Part shown: piece by piece, positions 7,256 through 15,510 of the stretch
How positions within the stretch are numbered: position 1 is the first letter of the stretch
How the letters are laid out: every line of letters begins with the position of its first letter
From: Halorubrum sp. CBA1125
GTDB taxonomy: Archaea > Halobacteriota > Halobacteria > Halobacteriales > Haloferacaceae
NCBI RefSeq assembly: GCF_009742825.1
Contig: NZ_WPCE01000001.1
Location: 38,778 to 102,777, forward strand
Length of the DNA stretch: 64,000 nucleotides
Direction of reading: 5' to 3'
Notes under the pieces: model-generated
What the model saw: only the letters and a program-made list of their open reading frames with translations
What the model was told of the DNA's origin: nothing
Databases searched by the model: none
Program-made: the position numbers and the translations under genes

Positions 7256-8760
7256 TTGACATCCTCCACGGCCTTCAGGCCGTGGAATCCCGAACGTTGG
7301 GATATTACGGTTTGGAGTCTACCACCTCTGCCTGCGGTTGGAATCCGCAGGTGAGGTCGTACAGGTAGACGCCGGGCTGTGCCAACCAGCCGGTACTCCT
7401 ATCCCCAGACGGAGACTCGGAGTTACTTGTGCTGTCGGTGATATCTAGACGAATATTCTCTGCCCCGTTCACGTCGGCGTTACACGCCGCGTCACAGGAC
7501 TCGCAGACGTACAAGCCGCGTTCAACACGCTGTCTCTCGTCTTTTTTTCCGCACACAGAACACGTCTTCGACGTGTCTTTCTCGTCCACTTCTTCCACGT
7601 CAATCCCTTCGACCTTCGCCTTATATTCGAGAATGCTGGTGAAGCGGTCGAAGCCCCACCCGTGCAGGTCAAGGTTGCCGTGCCGACCCCAGTTTTTCGA
7701 CTCACCGTCATCGGCCTCTCGAACACCGTCGAGGTCACCGACGTTAATCTGGCCAACACCCTTCTCGACGCACCGCTGGACGATGTGTTTGGCAAGGGCG
7801 TGAAAGAAGTGGGTGCGGCGCTCCGACCACTTGTGGTGCAGGCGGGTCGCCCGCTCACCACCACTGTCGTCGCATTTGGAAATCTCCTTCGGGAAGTAGT
7901 ACCCGTCTTGTTTCAGGCGATTGGCGGGGTAGAGATCGGCCTCTTCCGTGCTGTAGGCAACGGCGGCGAAGTTGCTGATGCCGAGGTCGATGCCCGCCGT
8001 CTCATCGCCGGGCGGGGCTGGCGTCTCCACGTCTTTCGTGCAGACGAGGTGGAGTTCCCACCGCTCTTTCGCGTTGTTGTAGACGGCGCGGACTTGCTGG
8101 ATGTTCTCCACCTCAACGTCTGGGCGCGTCTCGTATTCGACGAGGATGTACTCCCGAGCGCGGGGGTGGTCCTTGTGGTTCGCGCCTTTGGAGAGGCGGA
8201 CGCGATTGTGTTTGGAGTCGTGACGGAAGCCGTTCTGCTTCCACGTGACCGTTGAACGGGGGTGTTCTTCGTGGACGCGGCGGCCGTGATCGTCGTAGTA
8301 ATTTTCTTTGCGGTAGCCGGGCGGATTATCCCGGTCGTCGTCCGAGGAGTACCATGAGTTGAAGGCTTCAGCGAGTTCCTCCAGAACCCGCTGACTGGAC
8401 TGGCTGTGCAGTCCTCGGTACTTGTCGTGATCCTTCAACTCGCGTTTGAGTTCTTCGTGGTCGGGAATCTCGCCTATCTTCTCCCATTGTTGGCGGGCGT
8501 AGTAGTTGGCGACGTTCCACAGCTTGCTGGCTGACCACCCGTGGCGATCAAGCGACTCCGCGACCTGTGTGTGGTTGCGGATTTTCGTTCGGTGGGTGCG
8601 GTGGACTTCCAGCATCTGTCGAACGTCTTGTATAACAGGTTATACTCGTCTCGCTTGTGAAATTTGATGTCTGGCGATGGAATATCCGAGCCTGCAATTG
8701 GAATGGTGGGTTGCTGCCCACCATGTCGGCTTCATCACCCGCCTGAAGGCGGGTGTATTC
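7256..8760 (-). mobile_element. IS1341-type (IS200/IS605 family) TnpB element, no TnpA
   Basis: The element contains one gene, tnpB. Its right end on the minus strand finishes with a hairpin (ccacggcc-ttca-ggccgtgg, 7266-7285) and GGAGGATGTCAA (7256-7267), as I recall for haloarchaeal members. The left end has two hairpins: cacccgcc-tgaa-ggcgggtg (8735-8754) and tggtggg/cccacca (8703-8722). Such subterminal hairpins are typical of this family, and the right-end region is also expected to encode the omega RNA scaffold. The exact left border near 8760-8775 is uncertain. It sits inside the ATPase pseudogene. Confidence 0.75.
7305..8615 (-). CDS. tnpB: TnpB RNA-guided nuclease
   Basis: TnpB proteins are RuvC-type nucleases guided by an RNA made from the element's right end. 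This 436-aa protein has an N-terminal helical region (LWNVANYYARQQWEKIG), the RuvC-I Asp in TAGIDLGISNFAAVAY, the region INVGDLDGVREADD where RuvC-II lies, a zinc ribbon (CSVCGKKD ... CESC) and the RuvC-III Asp in CNADVNGAENI. The usual RuvC-II Glu is replaced by Gly-Asp and the nearest Glu is in VRE. The coding frame is intact, so the protein could be active in cis or on related copies elsewhere in the genome. Confidence 0.93.
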   Translation of the reverse strand: MLEVHRTHRTKIRNHTQVAESLDRHGWSASKLWNVANYYARQQWEKIGEIPDHEELKRELKDHDKYRGLHSQSSQRVLEELAEAFNSWYSSDDDRDNPPGYRKENYYDDHGRRVHEEHPRSTVTWKQNGFRHDSKHNRVRLSKGANHKDHPRAREYILVEYETRPDVEVENIQQVRAVYNNAKERWELHLVCTKDVETPAPPGDETAGIDLGISNFAAVAYSTEEADLYPANRLKQDGYYFPKEISKCDDSGGERATRLHHKWSERRTHFFHALAKHIVQRCVEKGVGQINVGDLDGVREADDGESKNWGRHGNLDLHGWGFDRFTSILEYKAKVEGIDVEEVDEKDTSKTCSVCGKKDERQRVERGLYVCESCDAACNADVNGAENIRLDITDSTSNSESPSGDRSTGWLAQPGVYLYDLTCGFQPQAEVVDSKP

Positions 8761-8998
8761 GCCTTGCAGTCTCTATAAAACAGCGTAAGAACGTTTAGAA
8801 CGCCCGGTTGCGTTCTGGAATCGTTTCATACTCAAACACCTGGCGCAGCGCCAAGATCTAGTAGTCACAGTGGTTCCACACGATTCCCTCCTCCATCCAA
8901 GGTAGCGTCTGAACGGTACCGAAATATCTCCACCCAGTTGTAATGACAAGTAAGTACACGTCATAACATATATGCCATTCCGTGCCGAACTACAGAGT
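8616..8998. other. element left end plus unidentified coding remnant
   Basis: Positions 8616-8760 are the TnpB left end. Beyond it, minus-strand 8795-8885 reads NHCDY-stop-ILALRQVFEYETIPERNRAF and a stop, which looks like the C-terminus of a decayed gene, perhaps a transposase. I do not recognise the family. The AT-rich stretch 8960-8975 (cataacatatatg) is about 27 bp upstream of ATG 8999 and is the likely promoter of the next gene pair. Confidence 0.4.
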
Positions 8999-9325
8999 AT
9001 GAGTGGGTCAAGCTACGATAAGACGATACAGTTCCGTGCTGGAGCCGAAAAGGAGGCAGCGGAGCTACTCGATGAGATCCACATCGGGGGCGTCAACGTG
9101 AGTGAACTCGCTCGCGTCGGGTTGGTCGAAATGCTGCGTCAGTCGTTAGACGAACAGGACGAGATCGCGGTCTACGAACGCTATAGTCGCGGAGAGATCG
9201 GTGAAGACGTAGCTCGTGTCCTTCTCGGTGAGAAAATTGAGAGAATGGAAGAGGAAAAAGCGTCGTTCGAGACGGCGATGGAACGGGACACGTCTGAATT
9301 TCTCGCCGGTATAGATGGCGAGTGA
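8999..9325 (+). CDS. putative antitoxin of a PIN-domain pair
   Basis: The 108-aa acidic, helical protein opens MSGSSYDKTIQFRAGAEKEA and continues with ELLDEIHIGG and VNVSELARVGLVEML, a ribbon-helix-helix-like start followed by a long charged helix (VLLGEKIERMEEEKASFETA). ATG 8999 was chosen over the in-frame ATG at 8972 because a TATA-like cataacatatatg lies 27 bp upstream. It overlaps the PIN gene by 11 nt, the usual layout for an antitoxin-toxin operon. Family assignment is by context. Confidence 0.65.
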   Translation: MSGSSYDKTIQFRAGAEKEAAELLDEIHIGGVNVSELARVGLVEMLRQSLDEQDEIAVYERYSRGEIGEDVARVLLGEKIERMEEEKASFETAMERDTSEFLAGIDGE

Positions 9326-9929
9326 CACTCGCCACCCGATACTGGTCGATACGAGTTCGTTGATTGCTGTTGGAAACACCGATCAGTGGAATGTACTGAA
9401 AGACGCGATCCGTCTCACAACGACAAACGTCTGTCAGCACGAGCTCCGAAACCACGTCAACTCGAATACGTACCCACCGGAAGGAAGCCGGGAGCACTAC
9501 TTGAAACGAGGAAGCCAGCGTGTTCTCGAACAGCTAAATGAGGAGTCGTCCCCGTGGTCGTGCGTGACTGTCGTTCCTCGCCCGCATGGACCAGACGCAG
9601 GCGAACAGTCGCTTAAGCAGGAACTTTCCGAACATGGTTCTTCGTGTCAGATCGTGTCGATTCTTGACTCAGCTGCGAGACGCTCAATTCGCCGTCTCAT
9701 TGACCATAACGGGTACGAGATAGACGTCGTCGGGCCACCATATCTTCTCTATATCCTGCTTGACAACGATCTTATCTCAAAGGCCGAGTTCTGCGAGGCT
9801 ACCGTAGAGATGATTCGCACAGAAGGCTGGACTGGGTACGAGGTGGTGAAGAACGCGTGGACCAGTATTCCCGTCGATTGTGCCGATATCCTTGACAACG
9901 AGTATGACGACGTCCTCCCGCCGGGCTGA
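9315..9929 (+). CDS. PIN-domain ribonuclease (VapC-like toxin)
   Basis: The 204-aa protein begins MASDTRHPILVDTSSLIAVG, with the first PIN-domain Asp in VDTSSLI, followed by CQHELRNHV (acidic residue two) and further acidic residues in GPDAGEQSL and IVSILDSAARRSIRRLI. PIN toxins cleave RNA, commonly tRNA, when freed from the antitoxin. It is coupled to the upstream gene by an 11-nt overlap. It is the last chromosomal gene before the island border at 10,092. Confidence 0.75.
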   Translation: MASDTRHPILVDTSSLIAVGNTDQWNVLKDAIRLTTTNVCQHELRNHVNSNTYPPEGSREHYLKRGSQRVLEQLNEESSPWSCVTVVPRPHGPDAGEQSLKQELSEHGSSCQIVSILDSAARRSIRRLIDHNGYEIDVVGPPYLLYILLDNDLISKAEFCEATVEMIRTEGWTGYEVVKNAWTSIPVDCADILDNEYDDVLPPG

Positions 9930-10082
9930 TCGAGTCGTCCGTATTCCGCTGCGAATGTCGGTCGATCCATCATTCTCGGGTGAGCCGGCTGTGGCCACCG
10001 CTGGGAGGTCGTCAAATAATGAAGCGGTGAATCGGTCCAAAAAGACCGTGTTAGGGAACGAGCGCCGTTCTACAAATGGGCT

Positions 10083-10113
10083 TACTCATTCCCAAACATC
10101 TGGCGCATCATCG
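10083..10113 (-). other. attL: displaced secY 3' tail
   Basis: The 22 bases 10092-10113 (ccaaacatctggcgcatcat then cg) are identical to the 3' coding end of secY at 52165-52186. Read on the minus strand they encode MMRQMFG and run on into asn-glu-stop (GNE*), whereas the present secY ends GD*. This is what remains of the original secY tail after integration; the left flank (below 10,092) was once directly downstream of secY. Confidence 0.85.
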
Positions 10114-10120
10114 AGATTAT

Positions 10121-10128
10121 GGGGACAC
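10121..10128 (+). repeat. GGGGACAC motif beside attL
   Basis: GGGGACAC lies 7 bp inside attL. The same octamer is at 52140-52147 and, inverted, at 52151-52158, just inside attR. In the excised circle these would flank the crossover core, so they are candidate integrase arm sites; the right-hand pair also forms the secY terminator stem. Confidence 0.45.
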
Positions 10129-10150
10129 AATAGGCACCCACCAAGCTTCG

Positions 10151-10173
10151 AATAGGGGGTTGTCGCAATAGTA
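10151..10173 (+). repeat. 23-bp direct repeat, left copy
   Basis: AATAGGGGGTTGTCGCAATA plus gta is found again, base for base, at 50359-50381, 40.2 kb away and just downstream of the integrase stop codon. It lies 38 bp inside attL. The pair encloses the Dpd cargo and the rep gene but excludes the integrase. The left copy is followed by a short near-palindrome (tagta ctga tacta). Confidence 0.9.
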
Positions 10174-10292
10174 CTGATACTACTGTCGCATCTCACTGAA
10201 CTGACGGAGGCATTAATCCTTATCCTGCAACCCGGCGCGACGTGGAGATGGGCCCCACAGCTGTCAAGGATATCGACGTCTGGGAGTGACTG

Positions 10293-11825
10293 CTATGACA
10301 CTTTTTCAGCCAATTCAAGTACGGGGATTGTCCTCGGGTTCTCACCTCCATATCGGATCACATTTTCCTGGAAATCGAAGCGGATTGGCTTCCCCATATA
10401 CGGTGAGCGTTCGACCTGGGATAGGGAATCAAGGTCGCCCAGTTTCCAACAGACGAATCGGTCGATGTGATTCAGCGGAGTTTCGTCCTCAAAGAAGTCG
10501 CTGAGTTTGACCTGTAACGAAGCGTTCTCTAACTCGCCTTCCGTATCGAGAATAGCATTCACTTCATCGTCCATCTGAAAGTCGGCTATCTTGATAGTCT
10601 CCGGTGCTCCATTAGCGCTGTACCGCTCTAACATAGCAATAACCTCTGCAGAGTTCGACGGAGAGAGACCGCCCTGTTCTTCTGTGCGCTGTCGGCGTTC
10701 TTCGAGAGTGCTCTCTTGAGATCGGATACTCCGTTTCTTATCCTCCAACTTGCGCCGCTCAATGTACTTCTGGTACCAAGAGTCCTGGCACACCTTGGTC
10801 ATAAACCGATCCAGCTCATCCGTAATCGCTTGATAAACGTCGCCGGATTTGTTGCGGATCTTCTCACGGTTAGCAGAGAGTTCGAGTTCCTGGCAGTTGG
10901 CAACGAAGAAGAAATGGAAGAACTCGTTGTCGGCACCGATTGCATCGTTGTACCGTTCGACCTTGATGTGGTCTTTCGCTAGCCAGATGCCGAATTGAGC
11001 GGAGTGCTTGCCGTACGTCGGTAGCTCGTTCCTGGCTTCCTTTCCGCCTACCATCCCCACAACTTCAATCGTCAACTCACGCCCGTCATCAAGAGCTACG
11101 GTCAATTCTCTGGGGGGGTAGTGTTTGCACATCATCTCAGCGACGAGTTCACCATCCGGATCCCGGTTTTCAGGAGAAAACTCCAGACGATTATCGGTCT
11201 GGATTTGATCCCGTGTATCGTCGATTGTAGAAGAGAGCTCGACGGTGATATCCATGCGGTGGAAATCGTCGGTGAAGTGCCAGGCGGTCGATCCACCGAT
11301 GGTTTTCCATTTGATATAGTGCTCAATTTTGTTGTAGGTGAGCTTCTGGGGATCGAACCCTTGCCCTGCCCGGAATCCATGTACTTCAATCCGAGTTCGT
11401 GATGGTTCGTCAGTATCTGTCTTCTCGATTGAATAGGTGGGTAGTTCCCGGTTGTTAAGCTTCGCCCACGGCTGATTCATTACTGATTCGATCCGTGTAC
11501 CGTCCTTGACCGTCTCCACACGGATCTCATCACTCTTGTAGTAGATTTTAGTACCGTGTCCCTTGTATCCGATTGCGTCGTCCTTGTTGGAGTTACCAAG
11601 GTCGAAGAACGACGATAGATCGTCTTCGTCCATCCCGTGACCGTCGTCCTCGATAACGAGGGTGTTTCGACCCTCCTCATCCTGTTCGATGTTGATATCG
11701 ACTTGCGTAGCGTCGGCGTCGTACGAGTTCGATAGCGCTTCTCTGATGACCTCCAAGGGGTCTTCAAAGTCGCTAGCTATCTCGATGAACTCGTTGACCT
11801 CGTTGACTTGTGGTGTCTTATGCAT
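10293..11825 (-). CDS. GHKL (HSP90-like) ATPase of the modification operon
   Basis: The 510-aa protein has a GHKL ATPase domain in its first 130 residues: N box EVIREALSNSYDADA, G1 box IEDDGHGMDEDDL and G2 box IGYKGHGTKIYY. The remainder is a charged helical region (ERRKLEDKKRSIRSQESTLE) with no fold I recognise. It overlaps the dpdA-like gene upstream by 8 nt, so it is translated from the same message as the DNA transglycosylase. Its role may be an ATP-driven clamp or switch, as in MORC or MutL-type proteins; that is inference. I do not know it as a standard part of bacterial Dpd clusters. Confidence 0.85.
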   Translation of the reverse strand: MHKTPQVNEVNEFIEIASDFEDPLEVIREALSNSYDADATQVDINIEQDEEGRNTLVIEDDGHGMDEDDLSSFFDLGNSNKDDAIGYKGHGTKIYYKSDEIRVETVKDGTRIESVMNQPWAKLNNRELPTYSIEKTDTDEPSRTRIEVHGFRAGQGFDPQKLTYNKIEHYIKWKTIGGSTAWHFTDDFHRMDITVELSSTIDDTRDQIQTDNRLEFSPENRDPDGELVAEMMCKHYPPRELTVALDDGRELTIEVVGMVGGKEARNELPTYGKHSAQFGIWLAKDHIKVERYNDAIGADNEFFHFFFVANCQELELSANREKIRNKSGDVYQAITDELDRFMTKVCQDSWYQKYIERRKLEDKKRSIRSQESTLEERRQRTEEQGGLSPSNSAEVIAMLERYSANGAPETIKIADFQMDDEVNAILDTEGELENASLQVKLSDFFEDETPLNHIDRFVCWKLGDLDSLSQVERSPYMGKPIRFDFQENVIRYGGENPRTIPVLELAEKVS

Positions 11826-13065
11826 AGGTTGTGTCTGTTTCCTCGAAGTATGGGTTAATTCGTTCGTTGATTAGCTGGTAGGCGAACTTCCGGAAGCCTT
11901 TCTGATCCTTCACGGCCTCCTCCAGATACTCAGCCACCCGTTCTTTGTCTCCCTCAGCGATCAATTGGCGGAACTTGCGAAGCTCCCGTTGCTGAACCGC
12001 GAGATTATGCGCTGCCACCGAGCCGAGGATATCCTTCTGATACAGGTCCTCCATCTCGTTCCGCATGCGTGCTCGGTGGAAGTCATCGTTACAGACGCGG
12101 CACTCACAGGAATCGAAGTTAGCTTCATCAATCGGAACAGTCTCGAACAGGTTGACGCAATACTTCCCGTTGATCGCTTGGTGTAGGTAGGAGGCAGAAT
12201 CGAAGGTATCGGCCCCGACAGCAACGAGTAGCGGCATTGCGTTACCCGAGATCCCTAATACGTGTAGAGGGAGCTCGTCATACCCTCGCTGTTGCATCTC
12301 CCGCTTACAGTCGGATACTGCTTCGACGAGAACCTCAACGTTGTCTTTTCGCGGAACGAGGCTACCCAACGCAATCCCGTCGAACGCTTCGGGGATTGGT
12401 TCTGCGAGTTCGTCTTCAATGAGGTCGAAGGAGCGTTCGAGCATCGCTTCATAATAGCCATGCACCGTGAGGTAGCAGGCCCCGTCAACCTCGTCACGAC
12501 GCTCTGCGAAGCGGGCAGCGTTGGCGGCTGTCTGCTCCATCTTTTCGATCCGCTCCTCGAACTCGTCATCCGGATGGATCGGGTGATCCAGGTTGACCAC
12601 GATGTCTGGTCCTAGAGCCAGCTGTATATCCAGCGCCTTGTCCTGATCGATGTCCTTCTCGAAGTCCTTACCTTCTAGACCACCCTGCTTCAGGATTTTG
12701 TAGCCGCCGGAGTCTGCGAAGATCATCCCGTCATAGTCGCTGAAACAGTCCCACTCGCGGATTTCATTGTTGAGATACCATTCCAGCTTCTTCTCCCGAA
12801 TGCCGTAGTCGGCCAGGGAGGAAATCGAAGTCATCACCCCGTGGAAAAGGTCACTGTAGTCTTCACCACCGGTGACTTCGTTATCGTGAGCGAGGAACTC
12901 CTTTACCGTACGGTGGACACCGCCACCAAATAGCGCGCCCTCGTTGCCACCGCCGTAGAAGTTGATCACCGGGAACAGGTGCGGGGTTTCCAGGGTACGG
13001 TCGTTAATCTGGAGCTGGCCACGTCGTGCCTCGCCTGCCTCCGCAACAACATCGAATGAGACCAT
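11818..13065 (-). CDS. dpdA: DpdA-like DNA guanine transglycosylase (TGT superfamily), copy 1
   Basis: DpdA exchanges guanine in DNA for preQ0 (7-cyano-7-deazaguanine), as its TGT relatives do in tRNA. Numbering from ATG 13065, the 415-aa protein has the general-base region FADSGGYKIL (Asp near 118), the nucleophile region VGADTFDSASY (Asp near 289), a Gly-rich base pocket IALGSLVP, and the TGT zinc site CECRVC plus His in AAHNLAVQ (near 320-353). A GTG at 13077 would add four residues. No PUA domain is present, which separates it from archaeal tRNA-guanine transglycosylase. It lies between the GHKL ATPase gene and a DUF6884-like gene in one operon. Confidence 0.85.
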   Translation of the reverse strand: MVSFDVVAEAGEARRGQLQINDRTLETPHLFPVINFYGGGNEGALFGGGVHRTVKEFLAHDNEVTGGEDYSDLFHGVMTSISSLADYGIREKKLEWYLNNEIREWDCFSDYDGMIFADSGGYKILKQGGLEGKDFEKDIDQDKALDIQLALGPDIVVNLDHPIHPDDEFEERIEKMEQTAANAARFAERRDEVDGACYLTVHGYYEAMLERSFDLIEDELAEPIPEAFDGIALGSLVPRKDNVEVLVEAVSDCKREMQQRGYDELPLHVLGISGNAMPLLVAVGADTFDSASYLHQAINGKYCVNLFETVPIDEANFDSCECRVCNDDFHRARMRNEMEDLYQKDILGSVAAHNLAVQQRELRKFRQLIAEGDKERVAEYLEEAVKDQKGFRKFAYQLINERINPYFEETDTTYA

Positions 13066-13069
13066 ACTG

Positions 13070-13549
13070 TCAGTCACCGTGCACTGGAATGGAACGGCCG
13101 CTGGAAACCAAGTGCTTCAGCCGCTTTCCTTTCATCCCGATACCGGTACCTTCGATGTAGTCAACGGGTACATCAACGGCAGATTCAACCCCATCGATAG
13201 CGGGAAGATAGTCCTTTCCAAGATTGATCCATACCTTGTCATACCCGTTAGTAGTGACTTTGCTGGCAATAGCGCTGACGACTTGGTCGTTCAGTTCGTC
13301 AGCGCGTTCTGTGTCCATCCGACGGTCATAGTATCCGATTTCCTGATCAGGTTCTACAACCCCGTGCTCCGCAGATATAATCATAATGTCAATTTCAGAC
13401 TGAAATCGACCCGTCCGCAATGCCTTTTTTATGATCCTGAAGAAGTATCCATCGTACAAATCGAGAGCAGGAACCGGTGTATCCACCTGTTCCTTCGTTG
13501 CAGAACACGATTGGACTAATAACGACGTCATATACTCTGCTGATCGCAT
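13070..13549 (-). CDS. DUF6884-like protein, ArcS-domain relative
   Basis: This 159-aa protein reads TSLLVQSCSATKEQ near the start, then IMIISAEHGVVEPDQEIGYY in the middle and INLGKDYLPAIDG. The same order of motifs occurs in the C-terminal domain of dpdA copy 2: PCSQEKPYS, LYGPVPEDFE, then AYTTNKAYRQAID. I infer that both belong to the DUF5591/DUF6884 group that includes the lysine-transfer domain of archaeosine synthase ArcS. It would then process the preQ0 placed in DNA, working with dpdA copy 1. A second ATG at 13531 (MTSLLVQ) is an equally good start. Confidence 0.65.
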   Translation of the reverse strand: MRSAEYMTSLLVQSCSATKEQVDTPVPALDLYDGYFFRIIKKALRTGRFQSEIDIMIISAEHGVVEPDQEIGYYDRRMDTERADELNDQVVSAIASKVTTNGYDKVWINLGKDYLPAIDGVESAVDVPVDYIEGTGIGMKGKRLKHLVSSGRSIPVHGD

Positions 13550-13608
13550 GAGGAGACCTTAGTTCTTGGGGAAAACCACTAGACATCTGCAGGATAGTCG
13601 ATTACGTA

Positions 13609-15510
13609 TTACCGTGAACTGGTAAATCGGCCAACGAGCTCGTCGATATTTTCACTGCGGAAGTGCTCGGTCAACTGGAGCGCTCGCGGGTCGGACGGAT
13701 ATATCTCGCCGCGACCGTACTGGGTAAACGCTTTGTCAATCGCCTGGCGGTAGGCTTTGTTGGTCGTATAGGCCAAGATATGGTCGAATTTCTCACCGTA
13801 TTGGTTCAGGTACTGTACGAGCCGATTCGCAACGAGTTCAACCTGGTCGTTATCGGCAGTCGTCAATACGTACTCGTAGCTCATCACCGGGTCAGCCTCC
13901 TCGAAGTCCTCAGGTACTGGCCCATATAACCCTGAGATGGACACCTTATGATATCGCTCACGGTAGTCCTCAAGACGGGAGAGGACAGCCTGGTGTGTCC
14001 GTGACTCCGAATACGGCTTCTCCTGGCTACAGGGTAGAATCAGTAGTACATTTGCCTCGCTCGGCGGCTGATAATCGTCGTGCTGGAGGATGTCGAAGTC
14101 GTTTGGCCCATGCTTCAACGAAATGGTCCGTTTCTTCCGTGTCGTGTCCTCAACTCCTTCGAGGAAGCTAGATAGCTTGGTCTGGAACGTCTCGTCATCC
14201 GGCCCTGCAACTAACCCCTCGTAACCGATGTCTGCAAGTTGCTCGCGGAGTTCTGGGTTGTGTAGCTGAGCCCGCTTCAGCGCTTTCTCTACGATATTCT
14301 TCCCCTGAGCGAAGTTAGCAACACGTTCGAGTAAACGCCCCTCGTCAATAGCGTCACGAACTTGTTGCATCTGGCGGCTGTACAGCTCGAAGTTATGATG
14401 AGCTATCTGTGCGTAGTATTCGCTCTTGAAATGCGTCCCGTGCTCACCCTCAATGGGCTTGTTACTGACCTCAGATTCTAGCAGGGCGTGTCGCATATCG
14501 TCTAAGTGGATGTTCTGACAGGCCTGACAGTCACAGGGCCAGTCATCCCAGTCATCAATCTGATCAAGACTAATCCGTTGCCAGGTGTCGGGGTGGATGA
14601 ACTTCTTGTTCCGAGCTGCGTACTGATAGCTCCTCGAATCGAACGTATCTACCCCGAGGAGAGATAGGAGAGGACAGAGCCTCCCGCTTATTCCGAACAC
14701 GTGGAATGCGATTTCGTCGTAACGGTCCTCAGGTATCGCGTCTCTTGCCCCTTGAACGATATCGACCAAGGTATCTGGAGAGCTGCTGAGAGGGACAAGT
14801 GAACCGAGAGCGAACCCTTCGAAGGCCTCATCAAGTTCATCGGCACGGTCCAAGAATTGGCTGACATACCAGTTGACATCCTCGTAGTTGTGGCCATGTA
14901 TGGCCACATACATAGAGGGCGTCTCCTCCAGCTCGCGTTCGTCAAGCAACTGGAGAGTCTCAACCGCGTTATCGATACTCTTCTCCATCCGTTCAGTGGT
15001 TTCTTCCTTATTCAGGTTCTGTGGAATCGGAAAGTCCAACGTGGCAATGATATCCGCGCCGTAGTCCAGCTGCAAGTCCAAGATGCTCTCTGGATTCGTG
15101 TAGATATCCCAGTCGTTCTCACTACCGCCTTCGCCAGGCGTCTGTCCGAACTTCGTCGAGTTCATCAGCTTAAATCCGCCCGAGTCGATGAATAGCGGTT
15201 GATCAAACCCGGGTTCAACGTCACTCTCCTCGAAATGCTGTTTGAGCGGTTTCTCACGCCACTCCTCCAAATTGTCAGGGGTGAGATTGTAGTCGAGAAA
15301 CGACATCGCTTGAAACATAATCCCCTGGACATTGTCGCTCTCGAAGAGGTGCCGACGGGTATACCGCCAGATACCACCGGATTCTGTTGTTGTCCCTCCG
15401 ATTAGATTTACCACAGGCAGAAGCTCGGGCGTCTGAATACGGCCGGCAGGCGTGTCTATTTCGCCTCGACGGCCGTATGCAGCCTTTCCAAGAGTCCTGA
15501 ATGCCGACAT
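13609..15510 (-). CDS. DpdA-like transglycosylase fused to an ArcS-like DUF5591 domain
   Basis: The 633-aa protein has an N-terminal TGT-like domain (about residues 1-460): LFIDSGGFKLMN, FALGSLVPLS, LLGVDTFDSRSYQYA and the zinc site CDCQAC with a later His in AHHNFEL. The C-terminal domain (about 487-633) carries PCSQEKPYSESRTH, YGPVPEDFEEADP and AYRQAIDKAF, matching the hallmark Cys-Ser-x-x-Lys-Pro-Tyr motif of ArcS, which adds lysine to preQ0 during archaeosine synthesis. No PUA domain follows. The fusion suggests insertion and further conversion of preQ0 by one polypeptide. ATG 15510 was preferred to the TTG just before it. It shares a 144-bp intergenic region with divergent queD. Confidence 0.85.
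   Translation of the reverse strand: MSAFRTLGKAAYGRRGEIDTPAGRIQTPELLPVVNLIGGTTTESGGIWRYTRRHLFESDNVQGIMFQAMSFLDYNLTPDNLEEWREKPLKQHFEESDVEPGFDQPLFIDSGGFKLMNSTKFGQTPGEGGSENDWDIYTNPESILDLQLDYGADIIATLDFPIPQNLNKEETTERMEKSIDNAVETLQLLDERELEETPSMYVAIHGHNYEDVNWYVSQFLDRADELDEAFEGFALGSLVPLSSSPDTLVDIVQGARDAIPEDRYDEIAFHVFGISGRLCPLLSLLGVDTFDSRSYQYAARNKKFIHPDTWQRISLDQIDDWDDWPCDCQACQNIHLDDMRHALLESEVSNKPIEGEHGTHFKSEYYAQIAHHNFELYSRQMQQVRDAIDEGRLLERVANFAQGKNIVEKALKRAQLHNPELREQLADIGYEGLVAGPDDETFQTKLSSFLEGVEDTTRKKRTISLKHGPNDFDILQHDDYQPPSEANVLLILPCSQEKPYSESRTHQAVLSRLEDYRERYHKVSISGLYGPVPEDFEEADPVMSYEYVLTTADNDQVELVANRLVQYLNQYGEKFDHILAYTTNKAYRQAIDKAFTQYGRGEIYPSDPRALQLTEHFRSENIDELVGRFTSSR

Noticed and set aside
10033..10048. 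Strong terminator left of attL
   Set aside because: cggtc-caaaaa-gaccg is only a 5-bp stem; it may be a relic of the old secY terminator but is too weak to list.
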